A DNA stretch of 64,000 nt. It comes from Methyloprofundus sp. GTDB taxonomy: Bacteria; Pseudomonadota; Gammaproteobacteria; Methylococcales; Methylomonadaceae. The translations under genes and the position numbers were made by a program. This document shows positions 17,482 to 27,052 of this stretch, in pieces (the first letter of the stretch is position 1; each line of letters opens with the position of its first letter). The DNA is taken from the NCBI GenBank assembly GCA_016592635.1, contig AP023240.1, forward strand, positions 3,079,630 to 3,143,629. The letters run 5' to 3'. Below the pieces are notes generated by a model that made no database searches, had not been told where the DNA came from, and worked only from the letters and a program-made list of their open reading frames with translations.

Positions 17482-19994
17482 TAAACCTTTTCCACTACAT
17501 TCAATTTCACACGAAAATTATCGCTTATTGATAAACCTTCAAATTGTTCACAAGAAATAGTTCTGATTAATGTAAATTCTAAGTCTGCATATCTCTGCTT
17601 AATTCGTTCTCTGAATTCTTTCCCTAATACTGCCTTCAGCACAACCGTATCTTGTTCAATGGTTTCAAATACATCATATTTCAACTCATTAACGGCGTCT
17701 ATACGCCCGTTAAAGTCAAGCTTATTGTTATATTCAAACCCGTATTTTTTCGATATATCACTATCATTAATTTTTAAAAATTTAACTTTAAAAGAATTTT
17801 CTTCTGCCTTCCAGTTGCCCACATAAAAAGTGTCATTGAGAAAATCCACAGAGCCAAGATCTACATCGACATACTCTTTTGTTTCAAAATTGTAAACATT
17901 GATGAGTGACGGTGCTGTCTGTATGCAGTTCGCCATTGCTTGACGAACTTCCTCTTTGATTTTCTCACTAGCAGCGTTAGCATTATCATTTTGTGTTTTT
18001 GTATAATCAGTCCACATCTTTTTGCCAAATACAGCAAACCATGCAAGGATAGCTAAGAAGATTACACCAAATACATACCATAAATATTTTTCAATAAATA
18101 TTCGCAATAATCCTGCGTATTTTATTTCATATGGCAAAATAAATTCAGCGATCGGCGCATTGTCATCGCCATAAATATTAAGAGTATATTCTGCTTTTAT
18201 AATGCTGGCGTTTTTAGCCGTTTTTTGAAAGTTATCGATCTCCGTTATCCATGGCTCAAATTTAAAGTCGAATTCATCACCTAATTCACTTACTGAAGTG
18301 ATATCGAGATCACGGGAGTAATTCTGTCCACCGATGATAAGTGTGGCTTCAATTCGCTTAACCGATGTTTTTCTTTCAAATTTTAGTAAACCTCTCTTGG
18401 TCCCTGCAAGTACATCATTTGTAATAGAGCGTTCGTTCGCTTGCTGGCCGAGGTAGAATGATGCAGGTTTATCCGCCTCATATAGTGTTATTTTTGTTCC
18501 TGGGAGCTTTGAGAACTGAACATTAATGGGCACTTCATAACTTAGATGAAATGGAATTTTTATAAGCTTTTCTTCAGAGCCAAGTGCAATATTTTTATCG
18601 TAAAAACCTTGTAAAGACAGTTTATAAACGATCTGGTTTTCTTGAAGCTTTACATTGCCACTGTTTTTGACTGCAGCATCTCTCCATTTTGCATATCGTT
18701 TTTCTAGCTCGTTAAAACGTCCATATGTTTTTATGTATTCAAGCTCACTCGTACTTATTTTCTGCCATTTAACAGATCCTTTTTTACTTTCTTCACCGCC
18801 TTTCATAGAATATTCGATTTTGTATGACTTTATATCAATTTTTTCATTAATATCCTTAAAATTAAATACTGGTGCATTTTCTTTCCAGAGCGACCACTCC
18901 ATGGGTTTACCATAAGGTATTTTTTCTTCTGCTTTAAATTCACTACCATCCCACTCTAATCTTGGTCGAATACCTTCTGGAATGGCAATTTCATATCGAA
19001 TTAATTTAACAACTGGACCATCGCCATCTGGTGCCTTTGATATTTCTTTTTCTTTTAACAGTGGGTCAATTTTTTTGTAAATGTCCATATAAGGTTTCAA
19101 AGGCTTAGAATACCCATTTGAACCGTTGCTGACCAAATCTCTATAATTTGCTGTGTCGAACTGACCATCTGTCGTATTGTATATTATGACTTCGTCAAAA
19201 CTGGTGCCTATTGTTTCAAGTGTTTGGTATAAACCTACGGAGCTGTCTAGGTAGACCTCACCGAAAGTTTTTGTGTAATATGTATTGAACTTATCTTGTC
19301 GGTTGCGCTGCTCCTCATGCATCATGTTTAAGCATGCCTCCATCGATTTAATACTTGATGGTTGACATATTGCAGTATCGGGATGTGTCTGTACGGAAAG
19401 CTTCAATAGTGTCTTAATCAAGCATTGTCGATATTCTTTGACATCGGAACGATTTGTACATCGATTTTCCAGCAAATAACTCTGCTCATAATCTCTGTAT
19501 TTATACCTTTCATAATATTCTCTATTACTATTCCGCAATAAATCCAATAAATTATCATCAAATTCTCCTGCTGCAGATTCAAGCTCACTCAAGTTTTCAC
19601 CCGCTTCTGAGATCTCAGCGAGTAAGTTCCATTCACGCGTTTCCCAGCCTGCAAGCATTACTTTGTATGACATTTCACCAATTTTATTTTTAGTTTTTAG
19701 GTCTTCTAGTAATGTTTGAATTGCTTTGTTCATACCATCTCTCATTCTTCTACTTAGATGCGAACTTATTTCACTGGCACCGCCATGATTCATCGAGCCT
19801 TGTCGATTAAAGATTACCAATACGAGTGTCTTAAGCTCCTTGTATTCAGGATTAATTTCTCTGTATTTAGCCGCGGAAAGTGATGTTGACTCACGGGAAA
19901 TAGAGGCGGAAATAGAGGAGGATCCAATCATCGCAATAAGACCAGTTAAAAAGCCTATAACAACTCGCTTCATTACATTTTTCTTCATAAACAT
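17481..19994 (-). CDS. Periplasmic VWA-like protein with membrane helix and cytoplasmic tail
   Basis: The 837-residue protein has a Sec-type N-terminus (hydrophobic stretch 10-30), a VWA-like region from about residue 50, a beta-rich middle part, one membrane helix at about 635-657 (YLWYVFGVIFLAILAWFAVFG) and a ~180-residue cytoplasmic tail. The VWA resemblance rests on LVLVIFNRQGSM (55-68) where the MIDAS consensus is DxSxS, and on a later TTDGQFD. The first MIDAS residues are Asn and Gln instead of Asp and Ser, so metal binding is doubtful. A close relative of the tail survives as a relic at 15753-15973. The stop overlaps the start of a relic of a coiled-coil gene, which implies that the pair was translationally coupled. 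VWA proteins often scaffold complexes; the partner is unknown. Confidence 0.72.
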   Translation of the reverse strand: MFMKKNVMKRVVIGFLTGLIAMIGSSSISASISRESTSLSAAKYREINPEYKELKTLVLVIFNRQGSMNHGGASEISSHLSRRMRDGMNKAIQTLLEDLKTKNKIGEMSYKVMLAGWETREWNLLAEISEAGENLSELESAAGEFDDNLLDLLRNSNREYYERYKYRDYEQSYLLENRCTNRSDVKEYRQCLIKTLLKLSVQTHPDTAICQPSSIKSMEACLNMMHEEQRNRQDKFNTYYTKTFGEVYLDSSVGLYQTLETIGTSFDEVIIYNTTDGQFDTANYRDLVSNGSNGYSKPLKPYMDIYKKIDPLLKEKEISKAPDGDGPVVKLIRYEIAIPEGIRPRLEWDGSEFKAEEKIPYGKPMEWSLWKENAPVFNFKDINEKIDIKSYKIEYSMKGGEESKKGSVKWQKISTSELEYIKTYGRFNELEKRYAKWRDAAVKNSGNVKLQENQIVYKLSLQGFYDKNIALGSEEKLIKIPFHLSYEVPINVQFSKLPGTKITLYEADKPASFYLGQQANERSITNDVLAGTKRGLLKFERKTSVKRIEATLIIGGQNYSRDLDITSVSELGDEFDFKFEPWITEIDNFQKTAKNASIIKAEYTLNIYGDDNAPIAEFILPYEIKYAGLLRIFIEKYLWYVFGVIFLAILAWFAVFGKKMWTDYTKTQNDNANAASEKIKEEVRQAMANCIQTAPSLINVYNFETKEYVDVDLGSVDFLNDTFYVGNWKAEENSFKVKFLKINDSDISKKYGFEYNNKLDFNGRIDAVNELKYDVFETIEQDTVVLKAVLGKEFRERIKQRYADLEFTLIRTISCEQFEGLSISDNFRVKLNVVEKV

Positions 19995-20021
19995 ACTTTT
20001 ATTCGCTCTTTTTTGCTGATT

Positions 20022-22769
20022 TCAATCTGATATATAAGCTGAAATTAAATCTCTACTATCAATTTTGAATGTCGTCATCGGCCGCCCTGGCTCATGCAAA
20101 GAAACTTTCAAAATTTTTTTACTAGACGTCACGATAATTTTACCATGACTATCATTTTCAAACGTAAGTCCCGCATCTTTGGCTGTATCTTCTAATGACA
20201 CACACAATGTATTAAGCCTTTTCCAGAAGAGAAGGTAGACAAACATATCATCATCCGAATATTCTAATAATTTGTTTATTTTTTCATTCATATGCCCAGG
20301 TGAGTCATTAGAGCTCACCCTCGCATGACCACAAATAATCCTCCAGATATAGATTATCGCGAGAACATTATTAAGCGTTTGGTTGTTCGCTGTCTTAAAT
20401 TGCGCTTGAATGGGTTGTTGTCCAATCACTTGTTCTTTAGGAAGACGCTTTTCAATAAACTGAATGAGGGTATCTAATTCAGAATATGGACCAACACTTT
20501 TAAAAATAACGGGAGGCATGAGACATTCAGGCTTACCATTTTGTATAATGATAACCCCTCTGTTTTTTAACCCTATCGACTTTCCTTGCGCTATGATTTT
20601 TGATGAAGCTTGCTCATAAATTGAGTAGGGTTTGAATAACTCATTTGATAAATCACTTCTGCTTGTCAGCACATGAAGCTCCCCCTCATTATAGTCAAGG
20701 GATGCCATTAAGCTCAATATATCATCCAAGGCAGTATTGTTAACTGACACGACATCTGTATTTAACGCATCATATTCATCAATTAATTTCAAAGTACTCA
20801 AAATAACATCTTTTGCAATGGTTAAATTAAAATTGTTTCTCGCCTGATGAAAACAACGATACAAATTTTTCTGTATTAATAACATTCGTTTTTTTTGTGT
20901 GTCACTTTCAGGTTTCAATGCCACAGTTAAACACTCAATCGCTTCAGCTAACTGATTAGTATGTTTATGGCAGGAAAGCCCCTCTTCTATTTCAAACTGT
21001 GAATGTAAGTCTTCTAGTATGTTTTTCGATTTAAGTAAGTCGTGCTCAATCTTGTCTTCTTGAAAATAACAATTTACTAATATTTTTAACTGTCGCCAAA
21101 TGAGGCTTGTTTTTTCAACGAGCCGCTCCCTGCCGAGGGGCATGAATATTACTTCACCAGAAAATAAACTAATGCCCACTAAATTCCATTGAGTTCTTGA
21201 ATCATCGGGGTGAAACCAAATATCTTCTTCTGCTAGTGATACTCCCTCTTCAGCACAACCCAATCCTTTTATTTCTTGTTGAGTGCTTTCAATAATGAAA
21301 CGCTCAGGCAAGTATGCTTGTAATAAGTGATTCACATGACCTTCAATTGCTAAATTTAATGGCTTAATACTAATTTCTTTTAACATATTCGAACAACTAA
21401 TTAACAAACCGTCACTAACATCCTCTTCAGATAATGGCTTGTCATTTATCCGTTCGATTTTCCATAGTAAAGCACTAAAAAATTGTACTGTCTGAGAAAA
21501 TCCTGTGAGCAACTCATCAGAGTTTGAATCTAATAAGCGCTCATACCAAATATAGGATTTTTTTGCCTTGATAGGAAATGTATTGCTAACACATACATGA
21601 GCAACAGGTGCAATTAATATATTTTTGTTTGAATCACTTAGCCCAAACCGTTCTATATTAATAACTTCACCTACCTCACGATTTTCTCGAATACGAGGCT
21701 TGATACTAGGCATTTTTGACAGAACTACTTGTTCATGCTCGGTAAGGTTATCTTTATTACTGACTAAAACATGACCGTTTATTTCTTCACTGAAACTTTC
21801 ATATAATTTACTTTGTTTGGGGAATTCCAGTAACAATTCCAAATAGCTATCAATGTCTTTTACTGAAACGCTTAAACATGTTTGCTGCAATATTGATACT
21901 GAGCGGTGAATTAGTCTCTTTTTCTCAGCCGTCATTTCCCCATTTTTAAGGCTCAATATGCTTTGATGAAAAATAGCCTGACCTTTCAACTTAAGTCGCC
22001 CTTTGGCTTTGATTAACTGGTTGTTTAGCCTTATCGCAGGCAGCATCCAATTTTGTTCAGTGGAACTGGCAGGAATTAGATCTCCCTCAAATAGTGACCA
22101 CAATTTTTCACACTGAACAGCGCCATTGCTCATTACTTGTTCTAAGATTTGCTCCTCAAATTCAAAAGAAACATCATCTATATAGTTACTTATAAAATTA
22201 AAATAAGCCCGTATACTCGGTTCAATTTGTTTGAATTTTGCAAGCTTGTTTGCGTCGGATGAAATTTCAGCACAGTTGATATGTTGATATAAATAACCTA
22301 ATCGCTCTTCCAGCTGTTCTATAGGGCTTGAACCCATTATTAGTTTATGTAAGAACACTTCAGATAAAATCTTTTCAATTGATGTTTGAAAGTGCTCTCC
22401 AACCAAAAATGTACAGTCAGGAAATGGCAGCCCAACACTCACTACTATTCTTGGTACTAATCCCTGTATAAAGTTATTGGTTACACTATCATATAAACCA
22501 TACTGACTTACCTCTAATAAAGTACCTATCGGCTCTTCAGATAGTACTGCATGGAAAATCACACTAACTAAATCAGGTGATATTTTATGATACTCCCCAA
22601 CAAAAACTGAGTATTGTTGGATAACAGGATTTGGTACGACCTCACAGCCACACTCAACTGCAAGCTCACTAAAAGAATCATAGTACTCGGATATTTTTAG
22701 CTCGCTTCTACCCGGCTGATATATTTGTTGTAAAAAATTAACGAAAGAGTGATTGGCACCAATTGTCAT
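20022..22769 (-). CDS. Large cytoplasmic protein of unknown function
   Basis: A 915-residue protein with no signal peptide, no clear membrane helix and no recognised catalytic motif. It appears to alternate helical and mixed segments; a C-terminal ~130 residues (from about YIWRIICGHARV) looks like a separate domain. It lies between the MltC-like gene (120 bases upstream) and the VWA-like gene (27 bases downstream) in the same orientation. Its position among membrane and NTPase subunits suggests a cytoplasmic scaffold or adaptor, but this is context only. No strong ribosome binding site is visible before the ATG at 22769; translation may be weak. Confidence 0.7.
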   Translation of the reverse strand: MTIGANHSFVNFLQQIYQPGRSELKISEYYDSFSELAVECGCEVVPNPVIQQYSVFVGEYHKISPDLVSVIFHAVLSEEPIGTLLEVSQYGLYDSVTNNFIQGLVPRIVVSVGLPFPDCTFLVGEHFQTSIEKILSEVFLHKLIMGSSPIEQLEERLGYLYQHINCAEISSDANKLAKFKQIEPSIRAYFNFISNYIDDVSFEFEEQILEQVMSNGAVQCEKLWSLFEGDLIPASSTEQNWMLPAIRLNNQLIKAKGRLKLKGQAIFHQSILSLKNGEMTAEKKRLIHRSVSILQQTCLSVSVKDIDSYLELLLEFPKQSKLYESFSEEINGHVLVSNKDNLTEHEQVVLSKMPSIKPRIRENREVGEVINIERFGLSDSNKNILIAPVAHVCVSNTFPIKAKKSYIWYERLLDSNSDELLTGFSQTVQFFSALLWKIERINDKPLSEEDVSDGLLISCSNMLKEISIKPLNLAIEGHVNHLLQAYLPERFIIESTQQEIKGLGCAEEGVSLAEEDIWFHPDDSRTQWNLVGISLFSGEVIFMPLGRERLVEKTSLIWRQLKILVNCYFQEDKIEHDLLKSKNILEDLHSQFEIEEGLSCHKHTNQLAEAIECLTVALKPESDTQKKRMLLIQKNLYRCFHQARNNFNLTIAKDVILSTLKLIDEYDALNTDVVSVNNTALDDILSLMASLDYNEGELHVLTSRSDLSNELFKPYSIYEQASSKIIAQGKSIGLKNRGVIIIQNGKPECLMPPVIFKSVGPYSELDTLIQFIEKRLPKEQVIGQQPIQAQFKTANNQTLNNVLAIIYIWRIICGHARVSSNDSPGHMNEKINKLLEYSDDDMFVYLLFWKRLNTLCVSLEDTAKDAGLTFENDSHGKIIVTSSKKILKVSLHEPGRPMTTFKIDSRDLISAYISD

Positions 22770-22889
22770 TACAAATCCAAAATAAAGCTTATCAAATGAT
22801 AACTTTTAGAAACTAAGAAAAAACCACATATTGAAGTATAGGGCAATCTACAACTTACGCTAATAAAAAGCCATCTAGCTGTACTCGCT

Positions 22890-24767
22890 CTAATCACTTA
22901 AACATCTATTCCTGTCCTGAAAAGATTCAGAAATCATTATTTTATCATATATGATTTTATTACTAACAACCTTAATAACATAATTTTTTGTTTCGATTGG
23001 CATGGTTTTTATCAAAATATTATATACTTCCTTGCGACTTACTGAATTAATATAAGTAAAAAAATTGGAGTAACTATATTTTTTTATGATTCTCTTAACC
23101 TTTCCTAGGCCAAGATTATAAGATGCGATTGTAATGTACAGTCGACTAAGTGGACACTCTATTTTTTTAAAATAATGATAGTATAGTTTATTCAGATATG
23201 CTGCCCCAAGCTCAATGTTTGTTATCGGCTGAAATAACAAATCACTCTCCGGAATTTTATCTTTTAGTCTTGCAACTTGATAACCTTCTCTACCACCCCA
23301 CCTTGGAATTAACTGCATTAACCCAAATGCAGAAGATGGGGAAATTGCCCTAGGGTTAAATGATGACTCTTGTTTAATAACAGCAAATATCAACGATTCA
23401 GGAAGTTTAAATCGTTTTGCATTTTTAAGTACATAAGGTAATAAGGCATCAATTGACAGGCTATCAAACTCAATATCAAACCCCATCTCTACTCTATGAA
23501 TGATATTTTCTGCAACAGCTCGTTGTGTATAATATTTTTGTTGAGACGCCTCAAACCGCTTTAACGTTAGCTCTTTATCACCTGCCGCTAATATTGTTGC
23601 TAAGGTTGCCGTTTGTATTTTAGCCATTTGTTGAATAGAGATATTATCGCCTGTCACCTCAAACTGGCTCCAAATTGGATCCATTTTATTTAAGGCTAAC
23701 GAATCATGTTCTACTAATTTTTGCATCACACCAATAATTTCAATATGTGCATTCTTTATATTTCTGGGTCGAACTATCTCTATAATCACCTTGTTTTTTT
23801 CATAATCTATGATAATTCTATCCAAAAAATCATTACTATACCCTACCCATTTTTTTTTATCAGGAAGCACAGACTCATCTTTTGACCAAACAAAAATAAT
23901 TTTTTTCTCTGCTTTTTGATATGCGCTACTAATCTGCTTTGTACTACTACCAAACAACACATTATTCTCTTCGCTTGGCTGAACTTCTTTTAGTACATCA
24001 GCGTCAACACTAGCCCTATCTGTCTGGACAATGCTTAGATCTTGAATAATGAGTGCTTGATCTAATTCAACATCTTCATGCTGCTCATCAAGGTTTATAT
24101 CACTCAAAACCTCAAGGTTATTATTATTCTTCTTCAACAAATCATTGCTTAACAAAATTAAAAATATAAAGACAGCCCCTAAGCTTATTAGTAATACTGG
24201 GTAGTAAGTTTTTAAGGTGTTTGCTCTAGAAATGATTTTAGGAATAACCGCACCTTCTGCTGCGGCAGAACTTTCTGCTACACCTATTGCAGGCTCAAGA
24301 CATAAAGTCTGTAAATTTTTTATAAATGTTAGCCACTCAGTTTCAATAAAGTCATCTACATGAGCGTCTGTATAAATTTTAATTATTAAGTTTTTCCAAT
24401 CAATTAACTCCAATGCATCATCAAAGTCCTTTGTTTTTAAGTTTCTTTTTACCTCTTTTTTAGCCCTACTTACTAACCACTCAATGACCTCTACTTTCAC
24501 GTTATTAGAAAACTCCACACACACTGAAGAGTCTGAAATATCATCAATAAATTTAAGGTGCCGATTATCTTCAATATTAACCAATATTGATTGTTGACTG
24601 TATATGTTTTCCACAACATTGCTAAACAATGAAACGTCAATACTGAACTCACCATTATCAATCAGTAACCCATTTTTTTGATACGCAAGTTTGCATTTTT
24701 CTTGAAGTAGGAGGGTCCCTTTCTGACAAACGGGCTTAACATTAATCATTGTATTTTGTATGGCCAT
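22890..24767 (-). CDS. Inner-membrane anchored MltC-like lytic transglycosylase
   Basis: The protein (about 625 residues) has a cytoplasmic N-terminal domain (1-185), one membrane helix (~190-212), an acidic linker, an MltC-type N-terminal domain (~293-360; IFVWSKDE…LPDKKKWVGYSNDF) and a C-terminal SLT lysozyme-fold domain (~440-600). The catalytic Glu is in KQESSFNP (residue ~468), followed by SAFGLMQLIP and later YNLGLGKVKRI, all typical of family 1 transglycosylases, so it should cleave the glycan strands of peptidoglycan. MltC itself is a lipoprotein; here the lipobox is replaced by a cytoplasmic domain plus helix that is shared with the 866-residue protein (4969-7569). ATG 24767 is preferred over GTG 24773 because AAGG lies 7 bases before it. 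It is the first intact gene of the run. Confidence 0.87.
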   Translation of the reverse strand: MAIQNTMINVKPVCQKGTLLLQEKCKLAYQKNGLLIDNGEFSIDVSLFSNVVENIYSQQSILVNIEDNRHLKFIDDISDSSVCVEFSNNVKVEVIEWLVSRAKKEVKRNLKTKDFDDALELIDWKNLIIKIYTDAHVDDFIETEWLTFIKNLQTLCLEPAIGVAESSAAAEGAVIPKIISRANTLKTYYPVLLISLGAVFIFLILLSNDLLKKNNNNLEVLSDINLDEQHEDVELDQALIIQDLSIVQTDRASVDADVLKEVQPSEENNVLFGSSTKQISSAYQKAEKKIIFVWSKDESVLPDKKKWVGYSNDFLDRIIIDYEKNKVIIEIVRPRNIKNAHIEIIGVMQKLVEHDSLALNKMDPIWSQFEVTGDNISIQQMAKIQTATLATILAAGDKELTLKRFEASQQKYYTQRAVAENIIHRVEMGFDIEFDSLSIDALLPYVLKNAKRFKLPESLIFAVIKQESSFNPRAISPSSAFGLMQLIPRWGGREGYQVARLKDKIPESDLLFQPITNIELGAAYLNKLYYHYFKKIECPLSRLYITIASYNLGLGKVKRIIKKYSYSNFFTYINSVSRKEVYNILIKTMPIETKNYVIKVVSNKIIYDKIMISESFQDRNRCLSD

Positions 24768-24814
24768 TCTCACACCTTAATGGGACTAAACATCCAACCG
24801 GTTCTGAATTAACT

Positions 24815-24896
24815 ACCACGCTTATAAAACGTGGTTTGAGTTCGACCTAAAAGGCAGTCCTCAGCAAAACCCCTTTCGGGGCCTTGCTGAAATAAG
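24815..24896 (-). repeat. Solo end of an IS200/IS605-type element
   Basis: About 80 bases are ~90% identical, in inverted orientation, to 43705-43795, where the sequence forms the 3' end of an IS200-type tnpA relic. It contains two hairpins: ACCACG…CGTGGT, and TCAGCAA-CCCC…GGGG-TTGCTGA. IS200/IS605 elements carry such subterminal hairpins as recognition sites. No tnpA is left here, because the neighbouring sequence is now the IS1182/IS5-like element. The second hairpin could also act as a transcription barrier just upstream of the envelope operon. Confidence 0.7.
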
Positions 24897-24930
24897 TGTA
24901 TTGATAAGTTGGGGGGTATAATTAATACTT

Positions 24931-26634
24931 AGAGCTAACTCAAAAACTCACAGAGTAAAAAGCAAAATTTTGCCTCATTGACTTCCTTGATAACCAAGCA
25001 GGTAGTATTTTGCGTAAGGGATAGAAAAAAGAATAAGATTTTAGCAAAACCAACTGCTTTTTCATGAACACAAAAAAATGCAGGGCCAATACCAGCAAAT
25101 TCATGACCAAGAAGATACTACGAACCCACGCTTCTGATGTGCGTTGAGTTTTGGCTCGAATGTAGTTTAGATTGTAGCCGTTTTTGCCTTGACCGAACTT
25201 GCCTTCAATCGGAATTCGTTGACGATAATCAGTGAGTCGCTGTTGTTTTTCTTGTTTTAGTTGCTGAGCATTGTCTTCTGTCACTTTTTTCGGCCTGCCC
25301 AGTGGCTTGCCGGCGAAGCGGATACCTTTTTCCTTGAGATAGGCTCGGTTTTCACGGGTTCCATAGATGGGGTCCACATGCACGCTTTCGGGATAGTAGC
25401 CCAGTCGTGCTGCGTAGTTTTCGACTTGTGCTCTGAGGTCTTGCCCTTCGTTAAAAGCATTCCAGTCCAGGTTGTCTATATGCGCCAAGCCTTTATCCGT
25501 CAGACTGGAGCTCAGCTTGGCCCCAAATTCTGTTTTTTTGTTTTGCTTGCCTCGGATGATGGGGCGAACATGTGGCTGATGAATGCTGACAATACGATCA
25601 TCACAACGCTGAGTTTTGTTGTCGTACATTTCAAGCTGTTGAGCGTAAACATGCTGTATCACCCAGTATTGTTTGAGCTGCTTTGGGCTGAGGGGAATTT
25701 TACGGCTTGGCAGGCTGTCAATAAGTGCATCGATATGCCCCTGGTTGCGTTGCAGATATTGTAATTGTTGCTTGATTCCGCACCTCAGCTTCTTTTTTCC
25801 GGGACGGCGCTGCTTGGCGATGGCAAGGTAGGCTTTTCGTGCAACTCGGCGATACGTTCTGGGCTTCCTGCCATCCCGTGTTGCTTCGTATAACAAATCA
25901 ACCAGCTGTTCGCTGATTTCTCGGCCTTCGTTGAGCAGGCTCAGGTCGGTAGGAAAGCGTATGGCCTGTTCGGCAACCGTGGCATCCAATATCAGACGGC
26001 CTTGATGCGAGTCGGTGTCATGCTTGGGCATTTCATCAACGGGTGAGTGGCTTGCAACCTTGGTTTTGATATCTGAATCATCAGACTTGCCTGCAGGCGG
26101 GGTATGATCATCATTGGCCGATTCATCCTCCATTTGATTGATGATGGCTTGCTGAAATTGTTCGAACGTTCCTTCTCCCATACGCCGCCTTATCTCAACA
26201 AACAAGGAGGGTGCAAACGGTTGCTCGGTCTGAAACTCAACCAACCCACAGAAGAATTGCAGGTATGGATTCTCTTGGATCATAAAAACCGTTTCTTCAT
26301 CACCTAGGCATAATTTGTGCTTTATGATGACGGCACCGATCACTAATCGAGCTGACTTGGCAGGGCGACCCACTTTAGCCGAAAAGCTTTGATAATAGGC
26401 TTCTGAAAATTCATCCCACGGAATACATTCACCAAGTTTGACCCAGCGGTTATTTTTATCCATTTGTCGCTCAAAAGGCGTTTCAAAACCCTCGAGGGTC
26501 ATCTGAGTTTGGCTATGTATTCGAATCATGTGCAAGGGTTTTGCTAGTTTTTGGTCAATTTCCTTGCATTTATTATATCATTTTTAGCTATTTAATTTTA
26601 ATTATCAGTGCCTTAGATTTTTTGAGTGGACTCT
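24931..26634 (-). mobile_element. IS1182/IS5-like insertion sequence, complete
   Basis: Both ends share AGAG…ACTCAAAAA in inverted orientation, and the element is flanked by the 4-bp direct repeat ACTT (24927-24930 and 26635-26638), as expected for this group. It contains one full transposase gene. It lies immediately upstream of the MltC-like gene, between that gene and the sigma-factor block, so it may have separated the envelope genes from their original promoter. Confidence 0.85.
24940..26535 (-). CDS. IS5/IS1182-type DDE transposase
   Basis: The 531-residue protein begins like this group (LEGFETPFERQMDKNNRWVK; PYLQFFCGL; FAPSLFVEIRRR, the DUF772-type N-terminal domain) and ends with a DDE_Tnp_1 core. 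Candidate catalytic residues are Asp in LILDATVAEQ, Asp in HVDPIYGTREN and Glu in IEGKFGQGKNGYN. The frame is intact and both element ends are present, so it may still be active. Either ATG (26535 or 26529) could be the start. Confidence 0.92.
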   Translation of the reverse strand: MHMIRIHSQTQMTLEGFETPFERQMDKNNRWVKLGECIPWDEFSEAYYQSFSAKVGRPAKSARLVIGAVIIKHKLCLGDEETVFMIQENPYLQFFCGLVEFQTEQPFAPSLFVEIRRRMGEGTFEQFQQAIINQMEDESANDDHTPPAGKSDDSDIKTKVASHSPVDEMPKHDTDSHQGRLILDATVAEQAIRFPTDLSLLNEGREISEQLVDLLYEATRDGRKPRTYRRVARKAYLAIAKQRRPGKKKLRCGIKQQLQYLQRNQGHIDALIDSLPSRKIPLSPKQLKQYWVIQHVYAQQLEMYDNKTQRCDDRIVSIHQPHVRPIIRGKQNKKTEFGAKLSSSLTDKGLAHIDNLDWNAFNEGQDLRAQVENYAARLGYYPESVHVDPIYGTRENRAYLKEKGIRFAGKPLGRPKKVTEDNAQQLKQEKQQRLTDYRQRIPIEGKFGQGKNGYNLNYIRAKTQRTSEAWVRSIFLVMNLLVLALHFFVFMKKQLVLLKSYSFFYPLRKILPAWLSRKSMRQNFAFYSVSF

Positions 26635-26864
26635 ACTTATAAAAAAATCTACACAAAAAATTTTAAAAAATACCTACTTGCTCTGACAGTAGTTATTTTT
26701 TCAAATTGCTATAGCCGGTCTTAAGTAACATACCTAACAAGTTTGGCGATATTAACAAAAAATCACTACCCTTGCTTGAAAAAGCAGCTATTCTGCATGA
26801 GAAGAAGGAGGAAATAGAATTTACTTTTTATTCGGCCTTAACTCAGCAGTTTCTTCCTTCAGCT

Positions 26865-26985
26865 AGCGCGCCACTGCGTGGCTCACTAAAGATTTTTGGA
26901 CTCCTGTCGCAAAAATCGATTCGCCCCACGGCGAATCAACAGTGCCCCAGCACGCCCTGCGTTCGGTTCAACTATGCATGCATAT
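26865..26985. repeat. Dispersed repeat, partial copy A
   Basis: The stretch GCGCGCC…GGACTCCTGTCGC…CGCCCTGCG matches the first ~120 bases of the ~285-bp repeat found at 52315-52602, 52603-52886 and 61280-61522. It is much richer in G+C than its surroundings. Only the left part is present. The neighbouring 26640-26864 holds nothing recognisable. Confidence 0.7.
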
Positions 26986-27052
26986 TCTCATGATCATGAA
27001 CGCCGATTATTACCATCGTGAACACTTCCCTGGTTCACGCATTGGGCTGTGA

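Noticed and set aside
1..24767. Type VI secretion, type IV pilus or flagellar-type cluster
   Set aside because: None of the hallmark subunits (sheath, ClpV, VgrG, secretin, pilin, PilB/PilT, MotA/B) was recognised despite the envelope-spanning layout.
25261..25764. 167-codon plus-strand frame
   Set aside because: It is opposite the intact IS1182/IS5-type transposase gene and shows no own motif.
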